The position numbers and the translations under genes were made by a program. Below, piece by piece: positions 1-11,370 of a DNA stretch of 64,000 nucleotides. The DNA is from Xanthostigma xanthostigma. Taxonomy: Eukaryota; Arthropoda; Insecta; Raphidioptera; Raphidiidae. Under the pieces are notes generated by a model, which was given only the letters and a program-made list of their open reading frames with translations, was not told the DNA's origin and ran no database searches. Each line of letters opens with the position of its first letter. Position 1 is the stretch's first letter. The stretch covers positions 14,836,001 through 14,900,000 of the forward strand of contig OY754469.1 of NCBI GenBank assembly GCA_963575645.1, in the 5' to 3' direction.

Positions 1-305
1 ATTTTTATTACTTCTAATTTCTTTTTTAATTATATACTGCAAAAAATATGTAAAATACAGATATTTACATAAATTTATTTTTTCCAACTTAACTTTGTAC
101 CTATATAAAATTCAAAAGCTAGTTCATTAAGTAAAATACTGAAATAAGTAATTAATATTAAAAAAAAGATTTATTTATGCTTTTATGACAATAATTTATT
201 GGTATCATCGACTTATTAACTTTTGTAAAAATTTATTATGGAAAAGTTCCCATTTAGAATTCGACTTACTTTTGATTGGGACTGTAACGCATCAACCTTC
301 TTAAA
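1..305 (+). repeat. Left arm of a 12.8-kb-spaced inverted repeat
   Basis: These bases recur, inverted and with modest divergence, at 12,527-12,812. The similarity runs from the window edge to the words CAACCTTCTTAA. The outer end lies beyond the window. It may be two inverted copies of one dispersed repeat or the terminal repeats of one large element. Confidence 0.7.
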
Positions 306-465
306 CGGTTAGCTTTCGATCAAATTGTCGTGTAGGTTCGAATACCACCAGCGCTCGTAGATGTTTGCTGTTCAATTTAATTTAATGTAATTAGCCGATA
401 ATTGTCTAAATTGTCGAGCGTCTGTAACATACAATAGAAGTAAATAATCATCATAAAAAATTGCG
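301..465 (+). mobile_element. tRNA-derived SINE fragment
   Basis: A B-box-like word (GGTTCGAATACC, about 333-344) is followed by a body ending in GTCGAGCGTCTGTAA. The same order (B-box-like word, TTTAATTTAAT-type tract, GTAATTAG, GTTGTCGAGCG) occurs at 47,327-47,419 and 48,125-48,180. The pol III A box is poor, so the copy is probably old. Confidence 0.5.
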
Positions 466-896
466 ATATGGAACGAACCCGATCATCTCGTAATGTGCTT
501 AAACTGAAGACAACAAAAAAGCAAAAGAAAAAAAAAGAGACAACACAATGTCTCCTTGGAATCGTCGTTCTGTCTTATAATGGTATCGTGGTGTTGGCGG
601 TTTACTCTTGCCCCTTGAATGCTCAGGTCGTCTGCAGATGTTCCCCATTATCATAAAGTAACATAATATTTATTATAAACCAACAGTTTATTTGTTATGT
701 GTTATTATTAACACTCCTTGTATCAATTGTACCTCCATATCTTTGTTCAGGCATCACGATAAAACGTTCTGTATCTGTCTTCGCGAAACTGTATTGATTT
801 AAATTAGAACTTACGCTACACGTTATGAATTCTAATTTAGGGACGAATTCACTCCGTGGCCCGTGCAAGGAGCAAGTAGTTAAAAATATATCCATA
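466..896. other. No recognisable feature
   Basis: Short open frames occur on both strands but none resembles a known protein. The tract includes a purine-rich A/G run near 515-540. Confidence 0.6.
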
Positions 897-1461
897 GTAG
901 CGGTCCGTCCCGGTTTCACCCGGGTGCGATAGATATAATTCTGCGAAATGTATTTCGTTTGCGGCCCGGCGTTTGAGCTAATAACTTTGAGCAGATTCTG
1001 AACTTAATAGCCCTGAGCGAATTTTATCAGATGTCGCTACTTGATACTAAAACAGTTTTGCTTCTGAACTAGTAGCTTTGGGTAAGTTCTATGAGATGTT
1101 GCTACATACTGCTAAAACAATTTATTTTTAGAAATCACCGCAATTTTTAACAAAATAACTAATAAAAACTATCCTATACCGTAAGTTGCACCAAGCAAGA
1201 CTCGTGCAAAATGTCATTAAAATCGGTTAAGTGGTTTCCAAGATTAGCGCGGATAAATATCGTGACACGAAATTTTTATATTCATCAAGAGATATATAAA
1301 ACTCAAAATCAAAATTTGTCTGTCCGACAAAACTTTTGAACAGTAGGTAAGTCCGATTCTCAAGAAATTTGGACACAACATTCATCTCGGTAAACTAAGA
1401 TGAATCTGCGTACTCATGTTCCCACCCCCGCATCCGAGATGAAACCGAGATGGACCGCTAG
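897..1461. mobile_element. Composite of two Helitron-like ends, head to head
   Basis: The left end, read on the minus strand, finishes with a CCCGG...CCGGG hairpin and CCGCTAC. The right end, read on the plus strand, finishes with a degraded hairpin and CCGCTAG followed by T. A subterminal hairpin plus CTRR inserted before T is the 3' signature of Helitrons. The two units join near 1,281. The same two units in the same relative order form 61,434-62,156, of which this is an internally deleted version. Confidence 0.6.
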
Positions 1462-2238
1462 TATACTATTATATTTTGTGAGATGACAGTGCGTGACGCT
1501 TGCTTTGTGTATGCGTTGGATTATAGCTTGGCATTTGTTAAAGATGACAACTAGATGACAGAGCAAAATTTTGTTACAGGCCGATATTTAGTTACTAGAA
1601 TTTCGTTTAAATTTATGTTTCACATCTGCCAGGTGTCCCACGACGGCTCACATTTCTTTTAATTATAAGTACCTAATTAGTTTTGCTTGAGAAAAAATCA
1701 ACTATAACAGAATTGTAATTTCATCTTCTAAATATTTTACCAGTTAACGTTGGTTTTGATCTTTTCTCGTCACCGGATGTTTGAGAGACATAATCGATAT
1801 GCATTACATTATAATATTATCGTTAAAATATCAATCGAATCTGAACCATTTGACAAATGAAAATGTAGAACATTCAATTCAAAATAAACTGACAAAAACA
1901 ACCGCTAGCGAAATGAGGGAGAACATAAGTTTTGCACAGACGGGGGTTGGAAACCGCAGAATCCTCTGCCAAACGCCCGCACGACGTCTGTCAACTGACA
2001 GAACGTTCACTTGTCACATTCAGCATGGCTGACGTTAACTTCTGTAAATTGAACATCGTCAAGTTACGTCCGATCAGCTGATCGTTGAAGACGATACAAT
2101 TATTGTCAAAATTGTTGACGTTGACCTTTTAAAATGCAGCTTCTTTTTCAAACTTATAGTCAAGGCTATAGTAGAGTATAAGGTTGCCTCGTTCCATCTG
2201 ACCAATCAGTGTAAGTGTGGGAATGGTGTCAGCTAAGG
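1462..2238. other. No recognisable feature
   Basis: A small open frame at 1,781-2,032 has no recognisable motif. No repeat shared with the rest of the window was found here. Confidence 0.55.
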
Positions 2239-2575
2239 CAGGGGTGTCAGATTGATTTTTCTAATAGGCCATTTATAAGATTTAAGGTGTGTTACCGGGC
2301 CTGACTCTAAATTAAAAACTAAAAGACATACTAAATCAAAATCTTTATTTATTCAGTTTAAGTCAGTTTTCATATAAACGTACTAAATAAGGTAAATTAT
2401 CTTGAGCTGAGGATCTAGACACCTGAGGTCTCTTATTTTTGATAAGCTTATTGATGTCAGGTGTCATATTTGAAGTAGTTATTTTCTGAATAGATTGGAA
2501 TCCTCACTGGATCGATTCTGGTCGCGGACCGTATTGAGATGGCTTGAGGGCCGCATCGTATCATTGACATCACGA
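2239..2575 (+). mobile_element. Old non-autonomous hAT element
   Basis: It begins CAGGGGTGTCAG and ends TGACATCACGA, a decayed inverted repeat, with GGGCC words near both ends. The flanks AGCTAAGG and GGCTAGGG match at 6 of 8 positions, as for a worn 8-bp hAT target duplication. No transposase is visible. Confidence 0.55.
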
Positions 2576-3120
2576 GGCTAGGGGCTATACAAATAACGAA
2601 AAAAATAGAAGACGTTAAAAAATGGGAAAATTTTATTTTTTTTATAAAATCTGTATAGAAAAAAATAATTAAATAATAATCAAGAATTGGTAGAATTTGT
2701 TTATTAACTGTTTTCAAGAAATTTTTACTTATTTTTTTTAGGTTGCGATATTTAATATTTGATAAGTCATATTCATACTGATAAGCATAGATTTAGCTTG
2801 TTTAAAAACCCAAAATATGTGTTCTTTACAAAAAAGTAGGTACCTATTTTAATTAAAGATGCCAAAACCTTCACGAATTTTAAAAATAAAATAAAAAGCT
2901 TTTATTAGATAAATGGTTTTATAGCGTTGATGTGTTTTTATCTTCAAAATTTTAATGTGTATATCTGTATCCTAGACATTTGTCTGTAACTGGAAAAATT
3001 TATCCAACGGAACGAGTCAAACTCCACTAACCAATAGTGGCACTTGTTCATTATTAAGACAAAGGAGGTATGAAAGTTTCATTCAACAACTTATCCTCAT
3101 AGGTAAGCGTAATGCGAAAA
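2576..3120. other. AT-rich, no recognisable feature
   Basis: Poly-A/T rich sequence without shared repeats or coding signs. Confidence 0.6.
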
Positions 3121-3740
3121 TTCCAGCCAATTGGGCGACTGGACCATCCCAGCTTCAAAAATATTGACATTTACATATTATAATATAGAAATTAAATTTC
3201 TGTTAAAGCGTGCGGTGACGCGAGTAACAGCTAGTATTAAATATTATGATCGTTTGCATTGTTATCTATATATAATATGATATCACGCCATGTAAAAATT
3301 AATCAAAACCTTCTTAGCTAATTTCTTTTTGACAGATCTACAGAACAAAAGAACAGCTGATTTCTTTTTCAAAATATTTCCGAAACTATAAAGTTCAGAA
3401 AAAAAATTCACAAAACTTTCTTATAAAAATAAATAGATTAATACACCGTTCTGAAAATTATACCATTATTATATAAAAAACAACGTTAGGTATAGCATAT
3501 GTCTTCTCTGCGAATGCGCCAATTCCTCCCAAAAACAATAGGGCTTTTCATATTTCCATATGAAACATCCAAAATTTAGTTTCAATCCGCTTATCCGTTT
3601 GACCTGTAGCATGCTCACAAACAGACGCACATACTTTTCCCAAAAATATTTTTTTTGGATTCGGGGGACCTGAAAACGAAAAAATATTGTAAAATTTTGA
3701 AAAGTGGATTTTGACCTAAATTAGTGTTGGAATGATAAAA
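3121..3740 (+). mobile_element. Dispersed repeat family D, copy 1
   Basis: About 620 bp. Landmarks in order are GGGCGACTGGACCAT, TGACGCGAGTAACAGCTAGT, CATGTAAAAATTAATCAAA, TATAGCATATGTCTTCT, AATCCGCTTATCCGTTTGAC and a TTTTGACCTAAATTAG end. Related copies lie at 26,550-27,165 (same strand), 51,200-52,130 and 57,532-58,285 (opposite strand), with partial relatives at 29,095-29,615 and 45,841-46,290. The superfamily is not identified and no coding capacity is seen. Confidence 0.7.
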
Positions 3741-4081
3741 CTAATAATGTATAAATCTGTTTCTTCAGAATGCTATATGCAACGCATTATTTAACTAAAT
3801 ATTTAAATATAGTTATTCTACACATTTTTAAAAAGTTTTCAATCTAGTCTTGTGTGCATAGCTGAATAAATCATGAAAAATACAAAATATTCCTAAATTC
3901 GTATGAAATATTCAAAGAACTAAACTAAAAATAGACATACGTTCGACAATGTAAAACACAATCGAAAAAGGGCTGGTTTTTAGTACTAGTTCATGTTGTC
4001 AAAATTTGAATGTGAAACTGTTATAATATTATAAAAACCGAGCGTGTAGAGATACCGTTGTTTTCATAGCTTCTTTGTTAC

Positions 4082-4341
4082 AAGTCTGTAACCAGGAGAC
4101 CTATGCTTACCGTCTTTCGAGACGGACCATTTTTCTGGCGCTGTTATCACTACCTGGGAAAACTTCGGTTACTTCCACCTGTTTTCACCATAGTTACCAA
4201 AGTTGTTTAACTTTACAAACACTACACACATATAAGCCATGAACGTTTGTGCGTTACCCAGTAGCTGACGCCATATTGGTTCATGCGATAGATAGCGGTC
4301 CACCGCTATGTTCGAGCTGGGTGTCCTGGTTACAGACTTCG
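4082..4341. mobile_element. MITE-like element with 16-bp inverted ends
   Basis: AAGTCTGTAACCAGGA at the left recurs inverted as TCCTGGTTACAGACTT at the right. The interior is non-coding and contains a TAGCGGTCCACCGCTA palindrome. Its superfamily is unknown. Confidence 0.5.
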
Positions 4342-5340
4342 TGGTTATAAGCCTTCAGGTCTCAGGTTCTAATCTGAGAACTGATAAAATATCTTAAAAA
4401 TAATAAATTGAAAATATAATTAATCCTACCTGTTGTTGGACTTAAAAAAATATTCCAAGATTTACGAAAATTGTGCTGTTTTTTATGAATCTTTCGCAAA
4501 TTTTATGTTCATGCATCTTTCTTCCGTACATATTTACAATAATATATGTGCATATATTCAGAATAGATAATATAAGATGTTTCCAAAGTATATTTAAACA
4601 ATGAATAGATATTCTTGTTTCAAATCAAACCAGTTATATATATTAATATATAATATAATAATTTAAATCTTTGTTTTAGAATTAAATTAAAGAATTTTAT
4701 AGCGCGACATGTTGGGACCTATAGTAAGTTATAAAAATAAACATAATAATTACCGGATTGTAAGCAAATAAATTAATTATATTTATAGAAAAGTAGGTAA
4801 AAATAATCTTAAAAACAATCTTTTATTAAATTACACAAAAAAAATATTTAAAGTAGTTGGTCCGTGGAATGAATTTTCAAAGGATTTTAACAAAACTTCT
4901 CTTGCTTGTTATTTAAACAAATACGAATAATACGATCCTATTCCGATTAAAATTGACCATCCCAATTTTGAGAAAAACGATATCAAAGTTTGGCAATTTT
5001 AACGTGGACTCTTGGAAAATAGACATTTTCAATCGAATTTTTTCAAAACACTTCAAAAGAATTTGTTAAAAATTTGATATGTTATAAAAACCGAAGTCAC
5101 AGACCTTATAAAAAAAAATTAAAAATATTGATCGTCTCGTTTTTGAAAAATAATGAGCAAAATTTTCGCGAATGCGCAGTGACACGTAGGAGTAAGTACT
5201 GTTTAATAAAAAAGTTATATTGACATGGCTGATTATGTCAGAAGATGTAGAGGCCAATAAACCATATATTAAAAAAAAGTTATGATCTTAAATTAAATTG
5301 GTGAGTTCTTTTACAGTATAGTTCGTAATTACTATAATAC
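4342..5340. other. AT-rich stretch, mostly featureless
   Basis: Apart from the coding-like tract at 4,772-4,930, I see only AT-rich sequence and small chance frames. Confidence 0.5.
4772..4930 (+). pseudogene. Coding-like tract, possible retroelement remnant
   Basis: One frame stays open for 52 codons and reads with a protein-like composition, including KKIFKVVGPWNEFSKDFNKT just before a stop codon. The WNE-x-S...TSL...YL pattern faintly recalls the C-terminus of non-LTR reverse transcriptases, but I cannot identify it. There is no start codon or polyadenylation context. It could also be chance. Confidence 0.25.
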
Positions 5341-5458
5341 ATTACAGTGTAGCTACTGTTTGCTACAATTGTTAAGAACACCCATTGTTACTAATGTTGA
5401 TAGCGTTGTAACAATGGGTGTTCTTAACAATTGTAGCAAACAATAGCTATACTGTAAT
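5341..5458. repeat. 118-bp hairpin element
   Basis: Two ~50-bp arms are almost perfect inverted copies; the inner ends are CCCATTGTTAC and GTAACAATGGG, and a 16-base loop separates them. It is typical of a very small MITE that is all terminal repeat. Confidence 0.7.
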
Positions 5459-6144
5459 AACTTAAATTAAATACCTGTGTTTTTTTTTAATACAACCAAA
5501 CAGAAATTTGTTAAAACAAATAATTTTGAAATTTTTAATCACATAATAATGTATGATATGAAAAAAGTTTGTAAAAATGACTGGCGACACGTTCTCCCAC
5601 CACCAAAACCGGAACTTCCACCACATATATAATAAATATAATTTAAATATCATAATGCATTTGTTAGAACAAATACACTTTGTCGGCGGGAATCTGCACT
5701 GCAGCCCGACTTTTTTAACACAAAATCTAGTAGGAAAATCTACGGAGTGCATCAAATACAAAAGTTTTAAATATATAGTCTATACCTATTATTGATCCAA
5801 TAGATAACTAGAATGTCACGTGGAGGAAGGTTTGGCTGACGATCAAGAAATAAGTTCTACTAGTGTTACGCTAGTGGCCAACGTTCCAAAAAATGTATTT
5901 TCATCTTCAGAACCTACGAACATGTATATATACAGTGTGTTCCAAAAACTTTTATATAAATAGAGAAAAAGTTCATCTTTACATTTATAATTAAGTACAA
6001 TTTTTTTAAAGCATTGGCTGGAATACAGAAAAACCCAAAATCATTATTATTGCGCACACACTGATGCAACATTTGACGTTTGTTGACAGTGTTATTACTT
6101 TAGAATTAGATATTCCAAAGTACTCTGTCAAGAACGTGTGTAAT

Positions 6145-6628
6145 AAAATATTTTTAACAAAAAAATTGAACCGACTTCACACTAAAAAGTAAAAAATAAT
6201 TGCGTATTGAAATGTTTTGGAGTCGGTGTCAGCCAAAATGAAATCTATTCCGAGAACTACACCGACTCCAAAACATTTCAATACGCAATTATTTTTTACT
6301 TTTTAGTGTGAAGTCGGTTCAATTTTTTTGTTAAAAATATTTTATTTTTCTCTTTTTAGTGTTAATCTAACACTAAAAATCGATGAACATACATAAAAAA
6401 ACATCATGCGTTTCTTTGAAATTTGAGAATTTCCCTCGATTTCTCCGGATTCCACCATCAGATCCTGACCTGGTTCCGATGGGACCACCTCTGAGGTGCA
6501 CTCTTTCGAATAAAAAAAAAATTTTGAAAATCGGTCCATAATTGACGGAGAAATCGGTGAACATACATAAAAAAAAAAATATACAGACGAACATAGAACC
6601 TCCTCCTTTTTGTTGAAGTCGGTTAAAA
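6145..6628. mobile_element. Element with ACCGACTTC inverted ends, copy 1
   Basis: The left 200 bp is a long hairpin: ~90-bp arms around a ~29-bp loop, each arm containing TTGAACCGACTTCAC. A downstream tract with GATTTCTCCGGATTCCACCA follows and the element closes with GAAGTCGGTTAA. A shorter relative lies at 55,838-56,165. Such ACCGACTTC-ended repeats are abundant in insect, especially lepidopteran, genomes (from memory). Confidence 0.6.
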
Positions 6629-6854
6629 AGGATGAGTAACACAAAATCAGGCGCTTTTTTTGAACGGGATCTTACGTTTCGTACAGCACATTAAACTAAC
6701 AATTGCTGACGTGTTTATTGAAATATCTTTTAATTCTTATCTACAAGTGGGCATAATTTGTCGCTACTTAAATAAAAATTTCACTGAAGATTCTGCTCTC
6801 CGCTACAGTTTCAACGTAATTTTACTCTCACACCAAATCACGATTTTTGAACTA

Positions 6855-7300
6855 AAACTTCGTTAGGCACGCTTGAGTTGGGGAGTAAACTGGTAAATTC
6901 CTGACAAAAGCGTTTACGGAAATCGTTCGAGGCAAACGGAAGTTGAGAGGGAGATATAAGTTAGTGAAGATAGAAAGAGATAGAGTTACGTTTCGTATAT
7001 TACTGTAGGGGCAAGGAGAGAGGTGCGCGCGCACATTTTCTTTCTCTCTTCTTCAACAAATACTTCACTGGCTAGTGATCAGGTGGCCGAAAATATAAGC
7101 AGTACTAACAATAGAATGACACATGCTTGGCGCCATCAGGTGGCCGAAAATATAAACAGTACTCTTTACTTGCCAGTCGGGATCTTTATGTAATATTCTA
7201 CGTTTAAAGTGAATAAAATTGTAAATTCGTTTTAAAGTTCATATTTTGTGAATTTTCGGGTGAATAATAACAAATTATGGCAGAAAGAAGTTTTACTTCA
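6855..7300 (+). mobile_element. Inverted-repeat element family R, copy 1
   Basis: It starts with a worn form of TGAAGTAAAACTTCTT and ends with AAGAAGTTTTACTTCA, followed by a conserved GTGTGGTCTAAAGCACAC hairpin and CGCTTTTTT. An internal tract with GGTGGCCGAAAATATAA is duplicated (7,083 and 7,140). Relatives are at 28,092-28,639, 34,984-35,249 and 35,237-35,860. Confidence 0.6.
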
Positions 7301-7724
7301 GTCGTGTGGTCTAAAGCACACTCGCTTTTTTATTTTCTCTGTATTCCAGCCAATGTTTTAAAAAAATTGTACTTAATTATGGATTTATAAGCATTGCAGA
7401 AATTTTTATTAAGAACAATTTTTTTTTCTGAAATGTAAGATAAACTTTTTCTCTATTTAGAACATATTATTGTGTCTTACAGTTATAGTGTACAGAGAAA
7501 CATACTCAAACTATAAGTTTTTTTATTAAAGCTAGCACATACGTTTTGAGTTAATAAATAGAGAAAATCTTATTACCTCAAGCTGGTCAAATGGTGGTAA
7601 ATTGTTCTAACAATATACATGATCATTAGTATGAGTTAATACAATTTTAAACATCATATTATGAAAACTAGGGTAACATTGGTAAAGCTTATTTCTTGAT
7701 CTTCAACCAAACCTTCCTTCATCG

Positions 7725-8109
7725 AGAAGCTTGAAACTCTTGAGTAAAAAAAAATGGGTCATTCACTTCACTCCCTTCTCAAGCGGTTTCGTTTGAAAAA
7801 CAATTTACTAACGTTCAGAAACAAAAGAAGCGACGAGGAGTCATAAATCTGATAATTAAACAGCTGCACTGTAAAAAGCTCACGTATTGACTTTAAGTTC
7901 GAAACATACGGGGGAAGTGTCAGCTTGCAGCTCGGATAACGGAAACAAAAAGAAAAAAACCGCTTGAAAGGTGTGTTTACACGATAACCGGATAGACAAA
8001 CATCGACTAATGACCAGTTTTTATAGAAATTCCACTCGCTATCAATAATATTGTTTCTTTATTTATTAATTCTTTTTGAAATAGTATACATTGTAAGCAA
8101 TAAATCATT
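7725..8109. other. No recognisable feature
   Basis: Unassigned sequence between two inverted-repeat elements. Confidence 0.55.
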
Positions 8110-8250
8110 TTGGATTGAAATTCTTGACAAATTCTAAGAGTATCATAGAGTATAAGTACCTATCATTCCCTTAAATTATTCCTAAATCTAAAGGGACTGG
8201 TAGGTACCTACTCTATGGTACTACTGGAATTTGTCAAGAATTTCAACCCA
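8110..8250. repeat. Short hairpin MITE
   Basis: Arms containing GAAATTCTTGACAAATTC and GAATTTGTCAAGAATTTC pair across about 140 bp. The inner parts (ATAGAGTATAAGTACCTA and TAGGTACCTACTCTAT) also pair imperfectly. Confidence 0.65.
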
Positions 8251-8289
8251 ACAATAAACTTTGAAACTGTTATGATTATAATTGTAATA

Positions 8290-8748
8290 CTAGCGGCCCG
8301 GTTCGGCTTCGCCCGAATTTGTAGATTACCACAATTTTTTCGTCGACTTACGTTGGAAAATTAGTCTCCACGAAAAGCGCTTTTATTTTAACGCGATAAT
8401 TATGTTTAGCCTGAAGGTTCATTCTAAATATTGGTGAAAACATTTTTGAAATCGGATGAGTAGTTTCGGAGGTCACCTCCTGCATCCAAACTTTACCTCT
8501 TTATATAAAGCGCATGCGATGTAAGAAGTTTTATGTGTAAATTTTTTACACCTTGGGTTACATTATTGGAATTTTCGTAGGAATCCCTAATTTAACACGA
8601 TTAACAATATAGCCTATTTTACTCAGTGAAAATGTAGCATTCAATTAGTGAAAGAATTTTTAAAATCGGTCCAGTAGTTTTTGAGTTTATTTATTACTAA
8701 TAAAAATACACAAATACAATTTTTTTCTCTTTATAATGTTAGTATAGA
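8290..8748 (-). mobile_element. Full-length non-autonomous Helitron
   Basis: Read on the minus strand it starts TCTATACTAACATTATAAAG and ends with CGGGCGAAGCCG, a short hairpin, then GGGCCGCTAG before T. A 5' TC, a 3' hairpin and terminal CTAG without target duplication fit a Helitron. At about 460 bp it has no helicase and would depend on an autonomous partner. Confidence 0.65.
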
Positions 8749-9842
8749 TATTGTTATAATTTGTAATAAATAGTTCCAGAACAGTCTTAAAGTTTATTAG
8801 TTATGTCGTTACTTGAATTTCGTAAAATAATTTATTCAACTCATGCGCGTTATTCATGTTTTATCATGCCTAAAAACCGAACCCTAAATAGCCATTTACC
8901 GACTGGTGACAATTACTTGTCATAACTCAATGAAGATTCCTACTATAGCTCGGCCATTGTGGAGTAATGAAAATAAACGTAACTATTTTCTGAGTCGTAA
9001 CGAAATAGTAGGTAACAACAACTCCGTTGTTACCCATTGAGGCTAAAATTGAGAGGCCGAATGTTTTCGACATGGAGTTTATTCATAACCGGCTAACCTC
9101 AAACCAAAACATTGAATCGTGCTGTTTGGTGCTGTTAGTCAGCGCGATGTTTTCAGCACGAGTCGTAGGTGCGCAGGCACGAGCGAAGCGAGTGCATACT
9201 GCGCACCTACGCCATGAATGATTTAGACTATTAGTTACGCCAATAACTATAATTATTGGATAACGACGTTTGTAATGATACCTAAAACACATTTCTTTAT
9301 TTTTAGTCAGGACCTGTCTCGTTATTGTGAAAACAGACCCTGAAGCTTGCAACAACGCAACTAAAAACTGCACTTTAAACCGCGGTTATTTGTTGAGAAA
9401 CAAACAACTGACTGCGTTCGTAATTGAATTCTGCTAGTTGTTTACTGAAACTCTCTTCGGCCCTAACAAAAAATATCTGACAAATATGCTTTTCCCATAT
9501 CGCATCAACATCAAGTAATATACTTATTTTTACAAATCATATTTATGATTTTTATTGATTTCTTCATCGAGTTTTGAAACTAGAAATTATTTGCTTAAGA
9601 CTTTGCTTGTCAAACGTCTATAGTTTACAATAATTTACTATTTTATTATTAATCTAATAGAAATTCATTCGAATAGACAAAAATATCGTGCCGTTAAGTT
9701 TGAATAATTCATTTCTTCCAGATAAAAGAAGTGATAATTAATCTGGTATTTATCTTGGTTAAACTAGATTACAGTAAAATTATAATTATAGGATCAAATT
9801 TGACTACTGGAAAAGATTTTTAAAGTATATATAGTGTATATA
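8749..9842. other. Unassigned stretch with one strong hairpin
   Basis: Mostly featureless. At 9,164-9,211 a 13-bp perfect stem (CGTAGGTGCGCAG against CTGCGCACCTACG) encloses a second small stem (GCAC/GTGC). The hairpin is GC-rich in an AT-rich setting and its role is unknown. Confidence 0.55.
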
Positions 9843-10414
9843 CAGTATGTAAACACGTAAGGTGCACATAGGGAAATTAACATTGGGAAAAAATGACTGG
9901 ATCAGAGTGAGCCTTGAAATCTTGTTTTTCAATTTGGCAGATAATATTCTTTTGCAAAATGAATGTGTATACTACCGAAGAAAATATTCAAATGATTACA
10001 ACATAATCGGACTATTTTATTAATGGGACATTAAATTCCCAAAAATACTTAAATATGGTGCGAGATCAAATATCTCCGCCTATTCGAGTTGAACCTAAAG
10101 ACATTGGGTCACTGATTTACCAACGCGCATACGTCATACTAGTCAGACAATTTTTGAATGAAATGTTTCCAAACAGATGGAGTTATTTTTTTGTTTTATT
10201 TTTGTACAAAAAAATTATAATAATGGTTTATAAGAGCTTTTTATTATTAAAAAAGCCAAGTAAAATAAAAATAAATCAAAATAAAATAGAAATCCTCAAG
10301 ATTACCATGATAAATCAATAGAAATAACAATTAATGCAGTCATGGCTAACTCTGATCCAAGTATTTTTTTCCAATGCTAATTTCCCTATGTGCACCTTAC
10401 GCGTTTACATACTG
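9843..10414 (+). mobile_element. Internally deleted mariner-like element, copy 1
   Basis: Inverted ends start CAGTATGTAAACACGTAAGG, extend for about 45 bp and are flanked by TA on both sides, the Tc1/mariner target. The 572-bp element keeps a truncated transposase frame. A second copy of the same deletion form is at 51,479-52,051, so the deleted form was itself mobilised. Confidence 0.85.
10055..10321 (+). pseudogene. Truncated mariner-type transposase remnant
   Basis: The 88-residue frame contains VRQFLNEMFPNRW at residues 29-41, matching the stretch just before the last catalytic acidic residue in insect mariner/Tc1-like transposases (family knowledge). The DD(E/D) residues and both flanking domains are gone and the rest is lysine-rich read-through. 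It cannot encode an active enzyme. The same frame, with few changes, occurs on the minus strand at 51,572-51,838; that conservation reflects shared origin. Confidence 0.7.
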
Positions 10415-10890
10415 TATGTAGAAACGAAAACAAAATGTGATGAAAATGTCAAACAAAAGAAATTAATATTTCGTATATATTATATTATATATTAATATTA
10501 TAATATATAATTGACCGTGGGATAAAGCCACATGTTCGGGCGCTTTTGTCGAACGCCAGACGCCTTGGTCTCCTGAGGACCTCATTTCCCGTTTGCAAAT
10601 AGGGAAATCCCCTTTTGCAATATTTCATATTCGTAACCACATTTTTAAACAGCTAGAGGCTTTAAGAGTTCTTAAAACGTCTTGGTCGATACAGCGTTTG
10701 ATTTATGTGTTTTTGTGCGCCATGTTTATCAAACACTGAAATGTTTTTGTTTTTTAAGAAAAGAGCGTCACACATAAAATAAAATGTCTATTTTAACTTG
10801 ATTATCCTTTTTGTTTTGATTTTAAGTCCATAAAACATAAAAGCAAAATATAAATCATAATTATTCATTATTAACGTCCAATATTATTCA
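10415..10890. other. No recognisable feature
   Basis: Begins with an AT-only tract near 10,470-10,510; the GC-richer part at 10,510-10,620 has no coding signs that I recognise. Confidence 0.55.
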
Positions 10891-10940
10891 ATTATAAGAT
10901 TTATTACGGGTATGTGGACAAATTAACACGTTAAATGATT

Positions 10941-10992
10941 GTAAATTTGCAACGTTTCGTATTTTTATTAATACATCATCAGGCAACTTTAC
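10941..10992 (-). ncRNA. Hammerhead ribozyme (type I, minimal), left arm
   Basis: Mirror copy of 11,319-11,370 on the opposite strand, with the same stems and core. It would be transcribed only from the minus strand. Confidence 0.65.
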
Positions 10993-11318
10993 AGCTTTAA
11001 CGATATGTCAAAACAATATACTAATCCCCACATGTTGATTGAAACTTATTTCTTGAAAGAAAATTATCACATCAGTTTACTGACAAATTAAAATTTGAAT
11101 TATAAATCATAAAATTCCAAAATAATATCCCTTTTTTTTATTTTTTTTTTATTAACTGCAGTAGTGTTAATAAAAAAAAGGGATATTATTTTGGAATTTT
11201 ATGATTTATAATTCAAATTTTAATTTGTCAGTAAACTGATGTGATAATTTTCTTTCAAGAAATAAGTTTCAATCAACATGTGGGGATTAGTATATTGTTT
11301 TGACATATCGTTAAAGCT

Positions 11319-11370
11319 GTAAAGTTGCCTGATGATGTATTAATAAAAATACGAAACGTTGCAAATTTAC
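11319..11370 (+). ncRNA. Hammerhead ribozyme (type I, minimal), right arm
   Basis: All conserved parts are seen in order: stem I 5' strand GTAAAGTTGC (11,319-11,328), CTGATGA (11,329-11,335), stem II GTATT/AATAC (11,337-11,341 with 11,348-11,352), GAAAC (11,353-11,357), cleavage triplet GTT (11,358-11,360), and stem I 3' strand GCAAATTTAC (11,361-11,370), pairing 9 of 10. Stem III is almost absent (ACGT), as in Penelope-associated hammerheads, which may work as dimers. Cleavage would follow 11,360. Confidence 0.7.

Larger units (their letters stand above)
5822..7724. mobile_element. Large inverted-repeat element hosting nested insertions
   Basis: GGAAGGTTTGGCTGACGATC at the left end recurs inverted (with changes) near 7,690-7,720. 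A second inverted match pairs about 5,950-6,035 with 7,325-7,460 (AATTAAGTACAATTTTTTTA and CATTGGCTGGAATACAGA). The whole is therefore one foldback-type element of about 1.9 kb in which elements at 6,145-6,628 and 6,855-7,300 sit. No transposase frame was recognised. Confidence 0.55.

Noticed and set aside
6342-6644. Overlapping ~90-100-codon minus-strand frames
   Set aside because: Both sit in an ACCGACTTC-type repeat, overlap each other in different frames, and the repeat's other copy does not keep them.
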